64,000 bases of DNA from Rhizobium sp. 2MFCol3.1 (lineage in GTDB: Bacteria > Pseudomonadota > Alphaproteobacteria > Rhizobiales > Rhizobiaceae): contig NZ_KB898355.1 of assembly GCF_000377565.1 (NCBI RefSeq), positions 1-64,000 on the forward strand, in the 5' to 3' direction. Both the position numbers and the translations under genes were made by a program. Under the pieces are notes generated by a model. The model searched no databases, was not told where the DNA came from, and worked only from the letters and a program-made list of their open reading frames with translations. Position 1 is the stretch's first letter. Every line of letters begins with the position of its first letter. Below are positions 8,683 through 17,765 of the stretch, in pieces.

Positions 8683-10224
8683 ATGGTGGTTAGTCCATCC
8701 ACGATGGCGGCTGTGCGCGCCAGCGGAGCAGTACCGAACGCCGAATTTCTTTTGAGTGCTGAAGGTGTCCGCAAGGAATTTCCGGGCGTCGTGGCGCTCG
8801 ATGACGTGCAGTTTCGCCTGCGGCGCGGCACGGTTCATGCCTTGATGGGCGAAAATGGCGCGGGCAAGTCGACCTTGATGAAGATCCTGGCCGGCATCTA
8901 TACGCCGGACAAGGGCCAGGTCTGTCTGAAGGGCATCGAGATCCAGTTGCGCTCGCCGCTTGATGCGCTGGAGAACGGCATCGCCATGATCCATCAGGAG
9001 CTCAACCTGATGCCCTACATGACGGTGGCCGAAAACATCTGGATCCGCCGCGAACCAAAGAACCGCTTCGGATTCGTCGACCACGGCGTCATGCGCCAGA
9101 TGACCGAAGATCTGTTGAGCCGATTGAATATCGCGATCGATCCCGAGATCCAGATCCGTGAGCTCTCCGTCGCCAGCCGCCAGATGGTCGAGATCGCCAA
9201 GGCGGTTTCCTACAAATCCGACGTGCTCATCATGGACGAGCCGACGTCGGCGCTCACCGAGCGCGAGGTCGCCCACCTGTTCCGCATCATCCGTGACCTG
9301 AAGGCGCAGGGGATCGGTATCGTCTACATTACGCATAAGATGAACGAGTTGTTCGAAATCGCCGACGAGTTCTCTGTGTTCCGAGATGGCAAATACATTG
9401 GCACCCACGCATCGACGGACGTGACGCGCGACGACATCATCCGCATGATGGTCGGCCGCGAGATCACCCAGATGTTCCCCAAGGAAGAGGTTCCGATCGG
9501 CGACGTCGTGCTCTCCGTCAAGGATCTGAGCGACGGCCGGTTCTTCCGTGACGTCTCCTTCGAGGTGCGCGCCGGCGAGATCCTCGGCGTGGCCGGCCTG
9601 GTCGGCTCCGGCCGATCCAATGTCGCAGAGACGATCTTCGGCGTGACGCCGGCCAAGACCGGCACGATCGAGCTCTTCGGCAAAAAGGTGGACATTACCT
9701 CGCCGACGGTGGCGATCAAGCACCGCATGGCGTTCCTGACCGAAGACCGCAAGGATACGGGCTGTCTTCTCGTTCTCAACATTCTGGAGAACATGCAGAT
9801 CGCGGTCCTTCAGGACAAGTTCGTCAAGGGCGGCTTCGTCCAGGAGAGCAAGATCGAGGAAGCCTGCGAGACGATGGCGCGCCAGCTGCGCGTAAAGACG
9901 CCCAATCTCTTCGAGCGCATTGAGAACCTGTCCGGCGGCAACCAGCAGAAGGCCCTGATCGGCCGCTGGATGCTCACCAACCCGAAGATCCTCATTCTCG
10001 ATGAGCCGACCCGCGGTATCGACGTGGGCGCCAAGGCGGAGATCCACCGCCTAGTCACCGAGATGGCCCGCAACGGCGTGGCCGTGATCATGATCTCGTC
10101 GGAGATGCCCGAAGTGCTGGGCATGAGCGACCGCATCATGGTGATGCATGAGGGACGGGTGACCGGTTTTCTCAATCGAGACGAAGCAACGCAGATCAAG
10201 GTGATGGAGCTCGCCGCGCAATAG
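8683..10224 (+). CDS. sugar ABC transporter ATP-binding protein (RbsA/XylG type, two ATPase domains)
   Basis: A 513-residue cytoplasmic ATPase with two nucleotide-binding domains. The first has a Walker A motif GENGAGKST and Walker [13 protein letters not shown]. The second has a degenerate Walker A, as is usual in this family, with signature [14 protein letters not shown] and Walker [14 protein letters not shown]. The start at 8683 is set by GGAGGA at 8671-8676. An in-frame ATG at 8614 overlaps the binding-protein stop and would read through the stem-loop, so it is rejected. It powers import by the permease at 10263 of the ligand bound by the 7685 protein. Confidence 0.92.
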   Translation: MVVSPSTMAAVRASGAVPNAEFLLSAEGVRKEFPGVVALDDVQFRLRRGTVHALMGENGAGKSTLMKILAGIYTPDKGQVCLKGIEIQLRSPLDALENGIAMIHQELNLMPYMTVAENIWIRREPKNRFGFVDHGVMRQMTEDLLSRLNIAIDPEIQIRELSVASRQMVEIAKAVSYKSDVLIMDEPTSALTEREVAHLFRIIRDLKAQGIGIVYITHKMNELFEIADEFSVFRDGKYIGTHASTDVTRDDIIRMMVGREITQMFPKEEVPIGDVVLSVKDLSDGRFFRDVSFEVRAGEILGVAGLVGSGRSNVAETIFGVTPAKTGTIELFGKKVDITSPTVAIKHRMAFLTEDRKDTGCLLVLNILENMQIAVLQDKFVKGGFVQESKIEEACETMARQLRVKTPNLFERIENLSGGNQQKALIGRWMLTNPKILILDEPTRGIDVGAKAEIHRLVTEMARNGVAVIMISSEMPEVLGMSDRIMVMHEGRVTGFLNRDEATQIKVMELAAQ

Positions 10225-10262
10225 CCGCGCGCGCGATCTTCGATTATCTAAGGGAGGATTCC

Positions 10263-11288
10263 ATGACAAACAATACAGCAGAGGCCGCCGGCCCGCTTTT
10301 GAAGAGCCCCAGGCGCCGTCGCGTACCGCCGGAGCTGAGCATCTTCCTCGTGCTCATCGGCATCGCGCTTGTTTATGAGGTTCTGGGCTGGATCTTCGTT
10401 GGTCAGAGCTTCCTGTTCAATTCGCAACGCCTGACAATCATGATCCTGCAGGTCTCCGTCATCGGCATCATCGCAGTCGGCGTCACGCAGGTCATCATTA
10501 CTGGGGGCATCGACCTGTCCTCAGGCTCTGTCGTCGGCATGACAGCAATGATCGCTGCGAGTTTCGCGCAGGCCTCGACATGGTCGCGGGCTCTGTATCC
10601 AAGCCTCACGGATTTACCCTTCTTCATCCCGATCGGCGTCGGCCTGCTCATCGGATTGGCCGCCGGCTACATCAACGGCCAGCTTATCGCCAAGACCAAA
10701 ATCCCGCCGTTCATCGCCACGCTCGGCATGATGGTCTCGGCGCGTGGCATCTCCAAGTGGTACACAAAGGGCCAGCCGGTTTCGGGCCTCACGGACCAGT
10801 TCAATTTCATTGGCACTGGGATATGGCCCGTCGTAGTCTTCCTCGTTGTTGCACTGATCTTTCACATTGCACTTCGCTATACCCGGTACGGCAAGTTCAC
10901 CTATGCGATTGGTGCGAACGTTCAGGCCGCGCGAGTGTCGGGTATCAACATCGAAGCCCATCTGATCAAAGTCTATGCAATCGCTGGCTTGCTGGCGGGC
11001 CTCGCCGGCGTGGTCACCGCTGCTCGAGCCCAAACAGCGCAGGCAGGCATGGGCGTGATGTACGAACTCGACGCGATTGCGGCCACTGTTATTGGTGGCA
11101 CCTCGCTGACCGGCGGTGTCGGCCGCATTACCGGCACTGTCATCGGCACCATCATCCTCGGCGTCATGACTTCTGGATTTACCTTCCTCAGGGTGGATGC
11201 CTATTACCAGGAAATCGTGAAAGGCCTCATCATCGTCGCTGCTGTTGTCATTGACGTCTATCGGCAAAAGAAGCGGGCGAAACATTGA
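10263..11288 (+). CDS. sugar ABC transporter permease (RbsC family)
   Basis: A 341-residue inner-membrane permease with about ten hydrophobic segments. The family signatures are ITGGIDLSSGSVVGMTAM and the C-terminal GGTSLTGGVGRITGTVIG loop that contacts the ATPase. GGGAGG stands at proper spacing before the ATG. It forms a homodimeric channel with the ATPase at 8683. The operon ends at the stem-loop at 11347-11373. Confidence 0.92.
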   Translation: MTNNTAEAAGPLLKSPRRRRVPPELSIFLVLIGIALVYEVLGWIFVGQSFLFNSQRLTIMILQVSVIGIIAVGVTQVIITGGIDLSSGSVVGMTAMIAASFAQASTWSRALYPSLTDLPFFIPIGVGLLIGLAAGYINGQLIAKTKIPPFIATLGMMVSARGISKWYTKGQPVSGLTDQFNFIGTGIWPVVVFLVVALIFHIALRYTRYGKFTYAIGANVQAARVSGINIEAHLIKVYAIAGLLAGLAGVVTAARAQTAQAGMGVMYELDAIAATVIGGTSLTGGVGRITGTVIGTIILGVMTSGFTFLRVDAYYQEIVKGLIIVAAVVIDVYRQKKRAKH

Positions 11289-11346
11289 GCGAGAAAGTGC
11301 TTGCGCGGACAAGCCATTGAATAACCGAGCGTAGCCCAAGGCGCTG

Positions 11347-11373
11347 GTCGTGCGGGGGCATTCCCCGCACGAC
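11347..11373 (+). terminator. terminator-like stem-loop after the importer operon
   Basis: GTCGTGCGGGG (11347-11357) pairs perfectly with CCCCGCACGAC (11363-11373) around a 5-base loop, then CGTATTTC. The stem core (GTGCGGGG/CCCCGCAC) is the same as in the hairpin at 8625-8651. Confidence 0.65.
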
Positions 11374-11477
11374 GTATTTCAAGCAGCTGAAATGCGTTCG
11401 AACAGGAACTGGCGGTCGCGCCTCGTCGTATGCCGCGGAAGGTCGGTCTTGTGCACTGAAGCCCTTAGGAAACCGTC

Positions 11478-11774
11478 ATGAAACACCGTCTTTCAGCAAG
11501 CGAACCGAAAGATCTCCAGGAACTTAAGAACATGATCGCTGCGCGGGCTTGCGAGTTTCCGGAACAATCGGAGCGCGTTGCGCGCTTCGCATTGGAAAAG
11601 CCTGCTCTCATTGCCTTTGGGACGGCTCAATCGATTTCTTCGGCATGTTCCGTGGCGCCCTCCACAGTGTTTCGGACGGCCAACGCCCTCGGTTTCACAA
11701 ATTTCAGCGAGTTTCGGCGCTTCTTCAGGCAGCATGTATTGGCCAGTTCGGCGGCGCGCGCTGGTTCTTCCTGA
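11478..11774 (+). CDS. RpiR/MurR-type helix-turn-helix protein lacking its SIS domain
   Basis: 98 residues matching only the N-terminal DNA-binding domain of RpiR/MurR regulators (about residues 10-85; SISSACSVAPSTVFRTANALGFTNFSEFRRFFRQ). Full-length family members have about 280 residues with a C-terminal sugar-phosphate-binding SIS domain. Here a TGA follows the HTH directly, and the next 110 bases to the MocA-like gene do not encode SIS sequence in any frame. It is therefore a truncated remnant or a free-standing DNA-binding protein. AGGAAA precedes the ATG at workable spacing. A hairpin (GCGGCG/CGCCGC) lies at 11790-11806. Confidence 0.6.
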   Translation: MKHRLSASEPKDLQELKNMIAARACEFPEQSERVARFALEKPALIAFGTAQSISSACSVAPSTVFRTANALGFTNFSEFRRFFRQHVLASSAARAGSS

Positions 11775-11884
11775 GCGATTTAGCCATATGCGGCGTCTCG
11801 CGCCGCCCCATCGCATGGACGCGGACAGCCTTTGGGATCGCGATCCGATTACCAAAATTCTCAAACACAACACACGGAGCGCAA

Positions 11885-13000
11885 ATGAAATCGTTGGGCG
11901 TCGGCTTGATCGGCACGGGCTATATGGGCAAGTGCCACGCGCTTGCATGGAATGCGGTCAAGACCGTCTTCGGCGATGTCGAGCGTCCGCGCCTTGTGCA
12001 TCTGGCCGAGGCGAACAGGGATCTTGCCGATGCGCGCGCCTCGGAGTTCGGCTTTGAAAAGGCGACCGCGGACTGGCGTCAGCTGATCGCCGACCCCGAT
12101 GTCCATGTCGTCTCCGTCACCACGCCGAACCAGTTTCATCCCGAGATGGCGATTGCGGCGCTCGAAGCGGGCAAGCACGTCTGGTGCGAAAAGCCGATGG
12201 CGCCTGCCTTTGCGGATGCTGAGCGCATGCTGGATGCCGCAAGGCGCGCCGGCAAGGTTGCCGTGCTCGGCTACAACTATATCCAGAACCCGATCATTCG
12301 CCACATCAAGGCGCTGATCGGCGAAGGCGCCATCGGCCAGGTCAATCACATCCGCGTCGAGATGGACGAGGACTTCATGGCCGATCCGAACGCGCTCTTC
12401 TATTGGAAGAGCGAATTGTCGGCCGGCTACGGCGCGCTCGACGATTTCGCCGTCCATCCTTTGTCTTTGCTCTGGTGCCTCTTCGGCCATGTCGAGGCTG
12501 TCGTCACTGACATGGCCAAGCCCTACGCCGATCGCCCAGTGAAGGACGGTGGACGGCGTTCGGTCGAGAATCACGACGGGGCCAATGTGTTGATGCGTCT
12601 TGGCGGCGGCATTTCCGCCGTATTGATGGCCAACCGTGCCGCCTGGGGTCGAAAGGGTCGCATAGCCTTGCAGATATTCGGGTCGAAAGGGGCGATCACC
12701 TTCGACCAGGAGCGCATGAACGAATTCGAGCTCTATCAGGCCGATGGCCGCGGCAGCGAGCAGGGTTTCCGCAAAATCCTGGCCGCACCCGCCCACCATC
12801 CCTATGACCGCTTCATTCCCGCGCCCGGCCACGGCCTTGGCTTCAACGATCTGAAGATCATCGAATGCCGCGAACTCATTCGTGCGATTTCCGGTGAGCC
12901 GTCGGTGATCGTCACATTCGAAGACGGTCTTAGGATAGAAAAGTCTGTTCACGCCATGGCAGAGTCGTTCCACCAGCGCCGCTGGATCGAGATCGCCTGA
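11885..13000 (+). CDS. Gfo/Idh/MocA-family NAD(P)-dependent dehydrogenase (MocA-like)
   Basis: The 371-residue product has a Rossmann motif GLIGTGYMGKCHA (about residues 7-19) and the Gfo/Idh/MocA signature CEKPM at 101-105, followed by the alpha/beta substrate domain. A longer open frame runs upstream from 11549, but it overlaps the RpiR-like gene in another frame. The start at 11885 begins at the Rossmann fold as family members do. In rhizopine catabolism MocA oxidises the inositol/inosamine ring. Lying between the importer and the MocDEF-like genes, it probably acts on the imported cyclitol or its demethylated product. The exact substrate is inferred. Confidence 0.85.
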   Translation: MKSLGVGLIGTGYMGKCHALAWNAVKTVFGDVERPRLVHLAEANRDLADARASEFGFEKATADWRQLIADPDVHVVSVTTPNQFHPEMAIAALEAGKHVWCEKPMAPAFADAERMLDAARRAGKVAVLGYNYIQNPIIRHIKALIGEGAIGQVNHIRVEMDEDFMADPNALFYWKSELSAGYGALDDFAVHPLSLLWCLFGHVEAVVTDMAKPYADRPVKDGGRRSVENHDGANVLMRLGGGISAVLMANRAAWGRKGRIALQIFGSKGAITFDQERMNEFELYQADGRGSEQGFRKILAAPAHHPYDRFIPAPGHGLGFNDLKIIECRELIRAISGEPSVIVTFEDGLRIEKSVHAMAESFHQRRWIEIA

Positions 13001-13029
13001 GTGGAGGCTCTTGGGTGATGGGCCCCGAG

Positions 13030-14058
13030 CTAGATGTTCTCCGGAATATGAATGTCGAAGGGCAGAAAAACCTGGTCGGGAACGGCAGCGTCACGATCGC
13101 CGATCGCGGCGGTCATAAGACGCATGACCGCCGAGCACATCGCAGGAAGTGGCGTGCCAATCGCCATGGCAACCGTGCCATCGGCAAGTCCAGCCTTGCT
13201 GTCGGGCGTCAACTCATTGACAACGAGCACTAACTTTCCGCTGAAACCTTCTTCCCGTACTGCTTCAATAGCGCCCTCCATGCCGCCACCGCACGCGTAG
13301 AGGCCGACCAGGTCGGGATGCCGATGCAATAGATCAACTGTTGCCTCATGAGTGATATCTGCTGCGTCGAGATTGACGAGCGTGTCTAGCACCTCGAATT
13401 CGGGCGCGTTTTCGCGCATATAGGAACGGAAGCCAACCTCCCGCAACTCGTGCCCGTGAAACCGATGACTGCCGACGAACAGCGCAACCTTTCCCGCTTG
13501 CGCCGCCGTCTTCGCGACCGCCCAGGCTGCCGTCCGCCCGACTTTGCGGTTATCAACGCCGATGTAACCATCACGCACGCCGGCGGCAAAATCGGATAAA
13601 AGGGCGAAGACCGGAATTCCCTTGTCTTTCAGTTCCTCGACAACTGTGGAAACAGCCGGATAGTCGGGGCCAACGACCGCGACTGCTTGGTTTCGAGCCG
13701 CCAGCGCTTTCAACTTCTCGGTAATGGCCGCAGGAGTGCTGGCTTGAACGAAGTCCACTTCGGCCTGAATGCGTGCGGTCGTCACAGATCGCGCGGCAAC
13801 TTCGATCTCCTTCGCGAAGCTTTGATAAAAGGGTTGCATCGGCTTTTGCAAAAGGAAGCCCAGCCGGTGTCGGGGCAGATCTTCGAAGACTCTTTTCCGG
13901 ATCAATCCTACGGCATGATACCCGATTTCCTGGGCGGCATCATAAACCCGTCTTGCGGTCTCCTCGCGGACAGCGTGACGACCATTCAATACGCGGTCGA
14001 CCGTTGCGACACTGACGCCGGAAACCCGGGCTAGATCTGCGATTGTTGGGCGGCTCAT
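13030..14058 (-). CDS. LacI-family transcriptional regulator
   Basis: The start at 14058, with CAGGAG just upstream, gives 342 residues. An open frame reaching 14127 would add 23 residues before the HTH and is rejected. HTH at residues 3-50 (IADLARVSGVSVATVDRVLN), then a sugar-binding effector domain. It is clearly paralogous to the regulator at 19824: both contain a GKVALF-GS segment, a GHELRE-GFRS segment and a CGGGMEGAI-like or AGGGMEGAI segment. It is divergent from the oxygenase gene at 14204 over a 145-base shared control region, so it most likely regulates mocDEF-like transcription in response to a cyclitol. Confidence 0.88.
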   Translation of the reverse strand: MSRPTIADLARVSGVSVATVDRVLNGRHAVREETARRVYDAAQEIGYHAVGLIRKRVFEDLPRHRLGFLLQKPMQPFYQSFAKEIEVAARSVTTARIQAEVDFVQASTPAAITEKLKALAARNQAVAVVGPDYPAVSTVVEELKDKGIPVFALLSDFAAGVRDGYIGVDNRKVGRTAAWAVAKTAAQAGKVALFVGSHRFHGHELREVGFRSYMRENAPEFEVLDTLVNLDAADITHEATVDLLHRHPDLVGLYACGGGMEGAIEAVREEGFSGKLVLVVNELTPDSKAGLADGTVAMAIGTPLPAMCSAVMRLMTAAIGDRDAAVPDQVFLPFDIHIPENI

Positions 14059-14134
14059 CGCTTGCTCCTGAGGTAATTTGTCATTCCTTCGCCCAGCTTT
14101 ATGATATGTTTTGATAGATAATAGCAAGGCTGCA

Positions 14135-14163
14135 TTGAGCGGTTGGATAAGTCAATCTATCTT
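14135..14163 (+). promoter_or_regulatory. candidate promoter for the oxygenase operon
   Basis: TTGAGC (14135-14140) and TATCTT (14158-14163) are spaced by 17 bases and end 41 bases before the start at 14204. GATAGAT (14113-14119) and ATCTATC (14155-14161), an inverted pair, flank or overlap it and could be operator halves for the divergent LacI regulator. Confidence 0.4.
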
Positions 14164-14203
14164 AAGCTTCACCGGCGGTTGGAGGCCGGCTTGGGAGGCG
14201 GAA

Positions 14204-15292
14204 ATGACGACGAACGTGCCAAAGCGCGATTACAGCCTGCTTGGGCAAAGTGCCCGTACGGCAGTTGAAACCGGACTCGCTGCCGCGCAGTGGTATCACA
14301 CTGATGTGCCGCGCAAGGATATGAAAGCGCTAATGCAGCGTTCCGACATGCCGGCAATTCGCGACACGGTCATCTGGCTGGGCAGCATGGTCATTCTTGG
14401 CGGGCTCGGGGCTTACTTCTGGGGATCCTGGCTCGCACTACCGTTCTTCCTCGCCTACGGCGTACTCTACGGCTCGGCATCCGACAGCCGCTGGCACGAA
14501 TGCGGCCACGGTACCGCCTTCAAAACGCGCTGGATGAACGACGTGGTCTACGAGATCGCCTGCTTCATGATCATGCGTAACCCGGTAACATGGCGCTGGA
14601 GTCATACTCGCCATCACACCGATACGGTTATCGTCGGTCGCGATCCCGAGATTGCCGTCATGAGGCCACCGGACCTTCTTCGGCTCGTTCTCAATGCCTT
14701 CGGCCTGCTCGACGCCTATCACGCGATGATCGACATGCTGCGCAACGCAGTCGGCATCATCAGTGCCGAGGAAAAGACCTTCGTACCTGAATCCGAGCAA
14801 CCCCGCGCAATCCGCATCGCCCGCATCTGGCTCGTCATTTACCTTGCGACGATCGCGACCGCGCTGATCATGGGCTCCTGGTTGCCGCTGGTTCTGATGG
14901 GCCTTCCAAGGCTCTATGGCGCCTGGCACCACGTCATGACAGGGCTCCTGCAGCATGGCGGCCTGGCCGACAATGTCATCGACCACCGGCTGAACAGTCG
15001 TTCGGTCTACATGAACCCGATCAGCCGTTTCATTTACTGGAATATGAACTACCACGTCGAGCACCATATGTTTCCGATGGTGCCCTATCACGCGCTTCCC
15101 CGCCTCCACGCAATGATCAAGCATGATCTGCCCGCGCCAAACCCGTCGATGTGGTCTGGCTATCGCGAAATGATCCCGGCGTTCCTGCGTCAGTTGCGCA
15201 ACGAGGACTATTTCCTGAAGCGCGAGCTGCCGGCCAGCGCGCGGCCCTATCGCGAGGAGCTTCACGCCGAGCTTGCCCCGGCCGCACAGTAA
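14204..15292 (+). CDS. mocD: membrane di-iron oxygenase/desaturase, MocD-like
   Basis: A 362-residue integral-membrane protein of the fatty-acid desaturase/alkane hydroxylase superfamily. The histidine boxes that bind the two irons are HECGH (98-102), HTRHH (134-138) and HVEHH (284-288), with QH at 250-251, between hydrophobic segments at about 55-90 and 205-235. The start at 14204 is set by GGGAGGCGG. It is followed at once by a Rieske ferredoxin and an FAD reductase, the same trio and order as mocDEF of rhizopine-catabolising rhizobia, where MocD is proposed to remove the O-methyl group of 3-O-methyl-scyllo-inosamine. The downstream folate genes support a demethylase that releases formaldehyde. 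Confidence 0.78.
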   Translation: MTTNVPKRDYSLLGQSARTAVETGLAAAQWYHTDVPRKDMKALMQRSDMPAIRDTVIWLGSMVILGGLGAYFWGSWLALPFFLAYGVLYGSASDSRWHECGHGTAFKTRWMNDVVYEIACFMIMRNPVTWRWSHTRHHTDTVIVGRDPEIAVMRPPDLLRLVLNAFGLLDAYHAMIDMLRNAVGIISAEEKTFVPESEQPRAIRIARIWLVIYLATIATALIMGSWLPLVLMGLPRLYGAWHHVMTGLLQHGGLADNVIDHRLNSRSVYMNPISRFIYWNMNYHVEHHMFPMVPYHALPRLHAMIKHDLPAPNPSMWSGYREMIPAFLRQLRNEDYFLKRELPASARPYREELHAELAPAAQ

Positions 15293-15316
15293 TCAGTCTA
15301 CATGGGAGGAAAAATC

Positions 15317-15631
15317 ATGAGTGAGACCTGGATCGAAGTCTGCGCCAAGGACGATATCGACGAGGAGGACGTGCTTCGCTTCGACCACGCCGGCAGAACC
15401 TTTGCAGTGTATCGGAGCCCTGACGACGAGTTCTTTGCAACCGACGGCCTATGTACCCATGAAAAAATTCATCTCGCCGACGGTCTCGTGATGGACGAGA
15501 TCATCGAATGTCCGAAACATAATGGCCGCTTCAACTACAAGACCGGCGAAGCGAAGGGTGCGCCCGTCTGCGTCAATCTGAAGACCTATCCGGTCAAGGT
15601 CGAAGGCGATTCCGTCTTCATTTCGATCTGA
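15317..15631 (+). CDS. mocE: Rieske [2Fe-2S] ferredoxin, MocE-like
   Basis: 104 residues with the Rieske ligands C46-H48 (CTHEK) and C65-H68 (CPKHNGRF). It is a soluble electron carrier between the FAD reductase at 15641 and the di-iron oxygenase at 14204. The start at 15317 is chosen because GGGAGGAAAA lies just before it; an ATG at 15302 overlaps that ribosome site. The gene begins 24 bases after the oxygenase stop and ends 9 bases before the reductase start, so the three form one unit. The length is typical of bacterial dioxygenase-type Rieske ferredoxins. Confidence 0.85.
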   Translation: MSETWIEVCAKDDIDEEDVLRFDHAGRTFAVYRSPDDEFFATDGLCTHEKIHLADGLVMDEIIECPKHNGRFNYKTGEAKGAPVCVNLKTYPVKVEGDSVFISI

Positions 15632-15640
15632 GGGGCGGTC

Positions 15641-16867
15641 ATGTCCCATTTCGTGATTGTTGGCGCCGGAGAATGCGGCGCTCGAGCAGCATGGACGCTG
15701 CGGGAAAAGGGTTTCGACGGCGACATCACGCTGATCGGTAACGAGCCGCATGCTCCTTACGAGCGCCCGCCACTGTCCAAAGCAGCACTCGGGGATGGCC
15801 AGCATCCAAAGTATGTCGCCGACGAGCAACGCTACGCCGAGGAGCGCATTGCATTGCTCATCGGCGTCGCCGTCGAAGGGCTCGATGTCGGGGCGAGGCA
15901 ACTGACATTGTCCGATGCGCGAGTGCTTACCTATGACAAGCTGCTTATTGCAACTGGTGCCCGGCCGAAGCTTTTTCCGGGGGCGGCTGTGACGAGCCCG
16001 CATATCCGTTTGCTGCGGACCCATGGCGATGCAGTCGCACTGCGCGCCGCCATGCAGCCGGGCAAGCACATTGCGATTATTGGCGGTGGCTTCATCGGGC
16101 TCGAGCTGGCCGCGACAGCCCGCAAGCTCGGAGCGACGGTCACCGTGATCGAAGGGCTTGAACGCGTGTTGAAGCGCGGCGTGCCCGAAGATATCGCCGC
16201 CGCCGTGACGGCACGCCACAGTGCTGAAGGCGTGGACGTGCGTTGCGGTGTCACGATCGAGGCGCTCACCGAGGATGCGGGCAAGGCGCTTGTCCGTCTC
16301 AAAAGTGGCGACGTCATTCAGGCGGACCTCGTCCTGGTCGGGATCGGTGCGGTACCTAACACAGCGCTGGCGGAGCAAGCTGGACTTGCGATCGACAACG
16401 GCATTGCCGTCGATGAAGAACTGCGGACGTCCGCGCCCGATGTGTATGCTGCCGGCGATTGCTGCTCGTTCCCGCTCGATCTTTATGGCGGCAAGCGAGT
16501 GCGTCTCGAATCCTGGCGCAATGCGCAGGAGCAGGGCGCGATGGCGGCGGTCAACATGATGGGAGGCGGCGAGACAATCTCCGCCGTGCCCTGGTTCTGG
16601 TCGGACCAGTACGACATGACGCTTCAGATCGCCGGCCTCGCGGACGGCGCGGTCCGACACCTGCGCCGGGACATTGGGGAAGGGGCCTTCATTCTCTTTC
16701 ACCTCGATCAGGCCGGAAGGCTAATCGCCGCAAGCGGAATCGGCCCAGGAAACGCGGTGGCGCGCGACATCCGCCTTGCAGAGATGCTGATCGCTGCCCG
16801 CTCGCATCCCGATCCGCAAGCGCTCGTCAACGCCGGCGTCAAACTCAAATCCCTGCTTTCCGCGTGA
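15641..16867 (+). CDS. mocF: NAD(P)H:ferredoxin reductase (FAD), MocF-like
   Basis: 408 residues of the dioxygenase ferredoxin-reductase family: an N-terminal FAD site (FVIVGAGECGARAAWTLREKG, about residues 3-23), a central NAD(P)H site (IAIIGGGFIGLELAATARKLG, about 146-166) and the FAD-contacting VYAAGDCC motif near 270. It reduces the Rieske ferredoxin at 15317 with NAD(P)H. The position directly after the ferredoxin gene and the fit to the MocDEF trio make the assignment strong. The one change of note is E in the first glycine-rich loop (GAGECG). Confidence 0.84.
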   Translation: MSHFVIVGAGECGARAAWTLREKGFDGDITLIGNEPHAPYERPPLSKAALGDGQHPKYVADEQRYAEERIALLIGVAVEGLDVGARQLTLSDARVLTYDKLLIATGARPKLFPGAAVTSPHIRLLRTHGDAVALRAAMQPGKHIAIIGGGFIGLELAATARKLGATVTVIEGLERVLKRGVPEDIAAAVTARHSAEGVDVRCGVTIEALTEDAGKALVRLKSGDVIQADLVLVGIGAVPNTALAEQAGLAIDNGIAVDEELRTSAPDVYAAGDCCSFPLDLYGGKRVRLESWRNAQEQGAMAAVNMMGGGETISAVPWFWSDQYDMTLQIAGLADGAVRHLRRDIGEGAFILFHLDQAGRLIAASGIGPGNAVARDIRLAEMLIAARSHPDPQALVNAGVKLKSLLSA

Positions 16868-16898
16868 GCGGCAATCGATTCTGGAAAAGGACAATCCG

Positions 16899-17717
16899 AT
16901 GAAGAAACACGGCCGGCCGACCGTAGCCGATCTCCTGTCGCTAAAGGGCAAACGTCAGCTCACCATGCTGCGCGTCACGACGCTAGATGAAGCCGAGGCC
17001 GCCCAGCAGGCCTCTGTGGATATCGTCTCTGTACCGCCAGCTCTTCTTGGCCCGGCATTTCGCGAGGCCGCACCATCGCCTTTTGCGATCCCCGGTCTCG
17101 AGTACGGCGACTACGTGTCGGCCGAGGAGTATATGCGTGAGGCATTCATCGCCCTGAAGGCCGGTGGCGATGCGGTCTATTGTGCGGCGAGCCCACGGAT
17201 CATTCGCCGCATGCGCGAGGAAGGCATTCCTGTCTGCGGTCACGTTGGGCTCATCCCGTCAAAAGCGACGTGGACCGGCGGGTTCCGGGCAGTGGGAAAA
17301 ACCGCGCTGAGCGCGATCGAAATCTGGCGACAGACGAAAGCGCTTGAAGATGCCGGTGCCTTCGCTGTCGAAATTGAGGTCGTTCCGGGTGATGTCGCCG
17401 CGATCATCAGCAACAACACGTCGATGCTCATGATCTCGATGGGGGCGGGCAGCGGCTGCGATGCGCAGTATCTATTCGCTGACGACGTGCTCGGTGCCAA
17501 CCGCGATCACTATCCCCGCCATGCCAAGGTCTATCGCGACTTCGCGTCCGAGTATGATCGGCTGCAGCGCGAGCGGGTCGCTGCCTTCAGCGAGTTCGTG
17601 GCTGACGTTCAGTCCAGCGCATACCCGGACAAACGTCACCTCGTGTCGATCGACACGGACGAGCTGAAAGCCTTTCTCGCCCATGTTGAGAAGAATCTGG
17701 TCAAGACGGAAGACTGA
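16899..17717 (+). CDS. ketopantoate hydroxymethyltransferase (PanB)-like TIM-barrel protein
   Basis: 272 residues of the PanB/PEP-mutase superfamily. GIPVCGHVGLIPSKATWTGG matches the conserved GIPVMGHIGLTPQ region of PanB, and GAFAVEIEVVP matches its glutamate loop. The usual first Mg-binding region (DxIxVGDSLG in PanB) reads VDIVSVPPALL here, so that aspartate is missing, and the ADMPF region is also not recognisable. It is thus divergent and may not make ketopantoate. PanB uses methylene-tetrahydrofolate, and the gene sits between the oxygenase trio and purU-folD, so a role in one-carbon transfer from the demethylation is plausible but unproven. Confidence 0.65.
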   Translation: MKKHGRPTVADLLSLKGKRQLTMLRVTTLDEAEAAQQASVDIVSVPPALLGPAFREAAPSPFAIPGLEYGDYVSAEEYMREAFIALKAGGDAVYCAASPRIIRRMREEGIPVCGHVGLIPSKATWTGGFRAVGKTALSAIEIWRQTKALEDAGAFAVEIEVVPGDVAAIISNNTSMLMISMGAGSGCDAQYLFADDVLGANRDHYPRHAKVYRDFASEYDRLQRERVAAFSEFVADVQSSAYPDKRHLVSIDTDELKAFLAHVEKNLVKTED

Positions 17718-17765
17718 GCGCCGTCAAATCGCTCTCTATTACACTCCAGAGACATGGGAATAAAA

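Noticed and set aside
11549..13000. MocA-like protein with a 112-residue N-terminal extension
   Set aside because: The extension overlaps the RpiR-like gene in another frame and has no domain. The Rossmann fold starts at 11885, as in family members.
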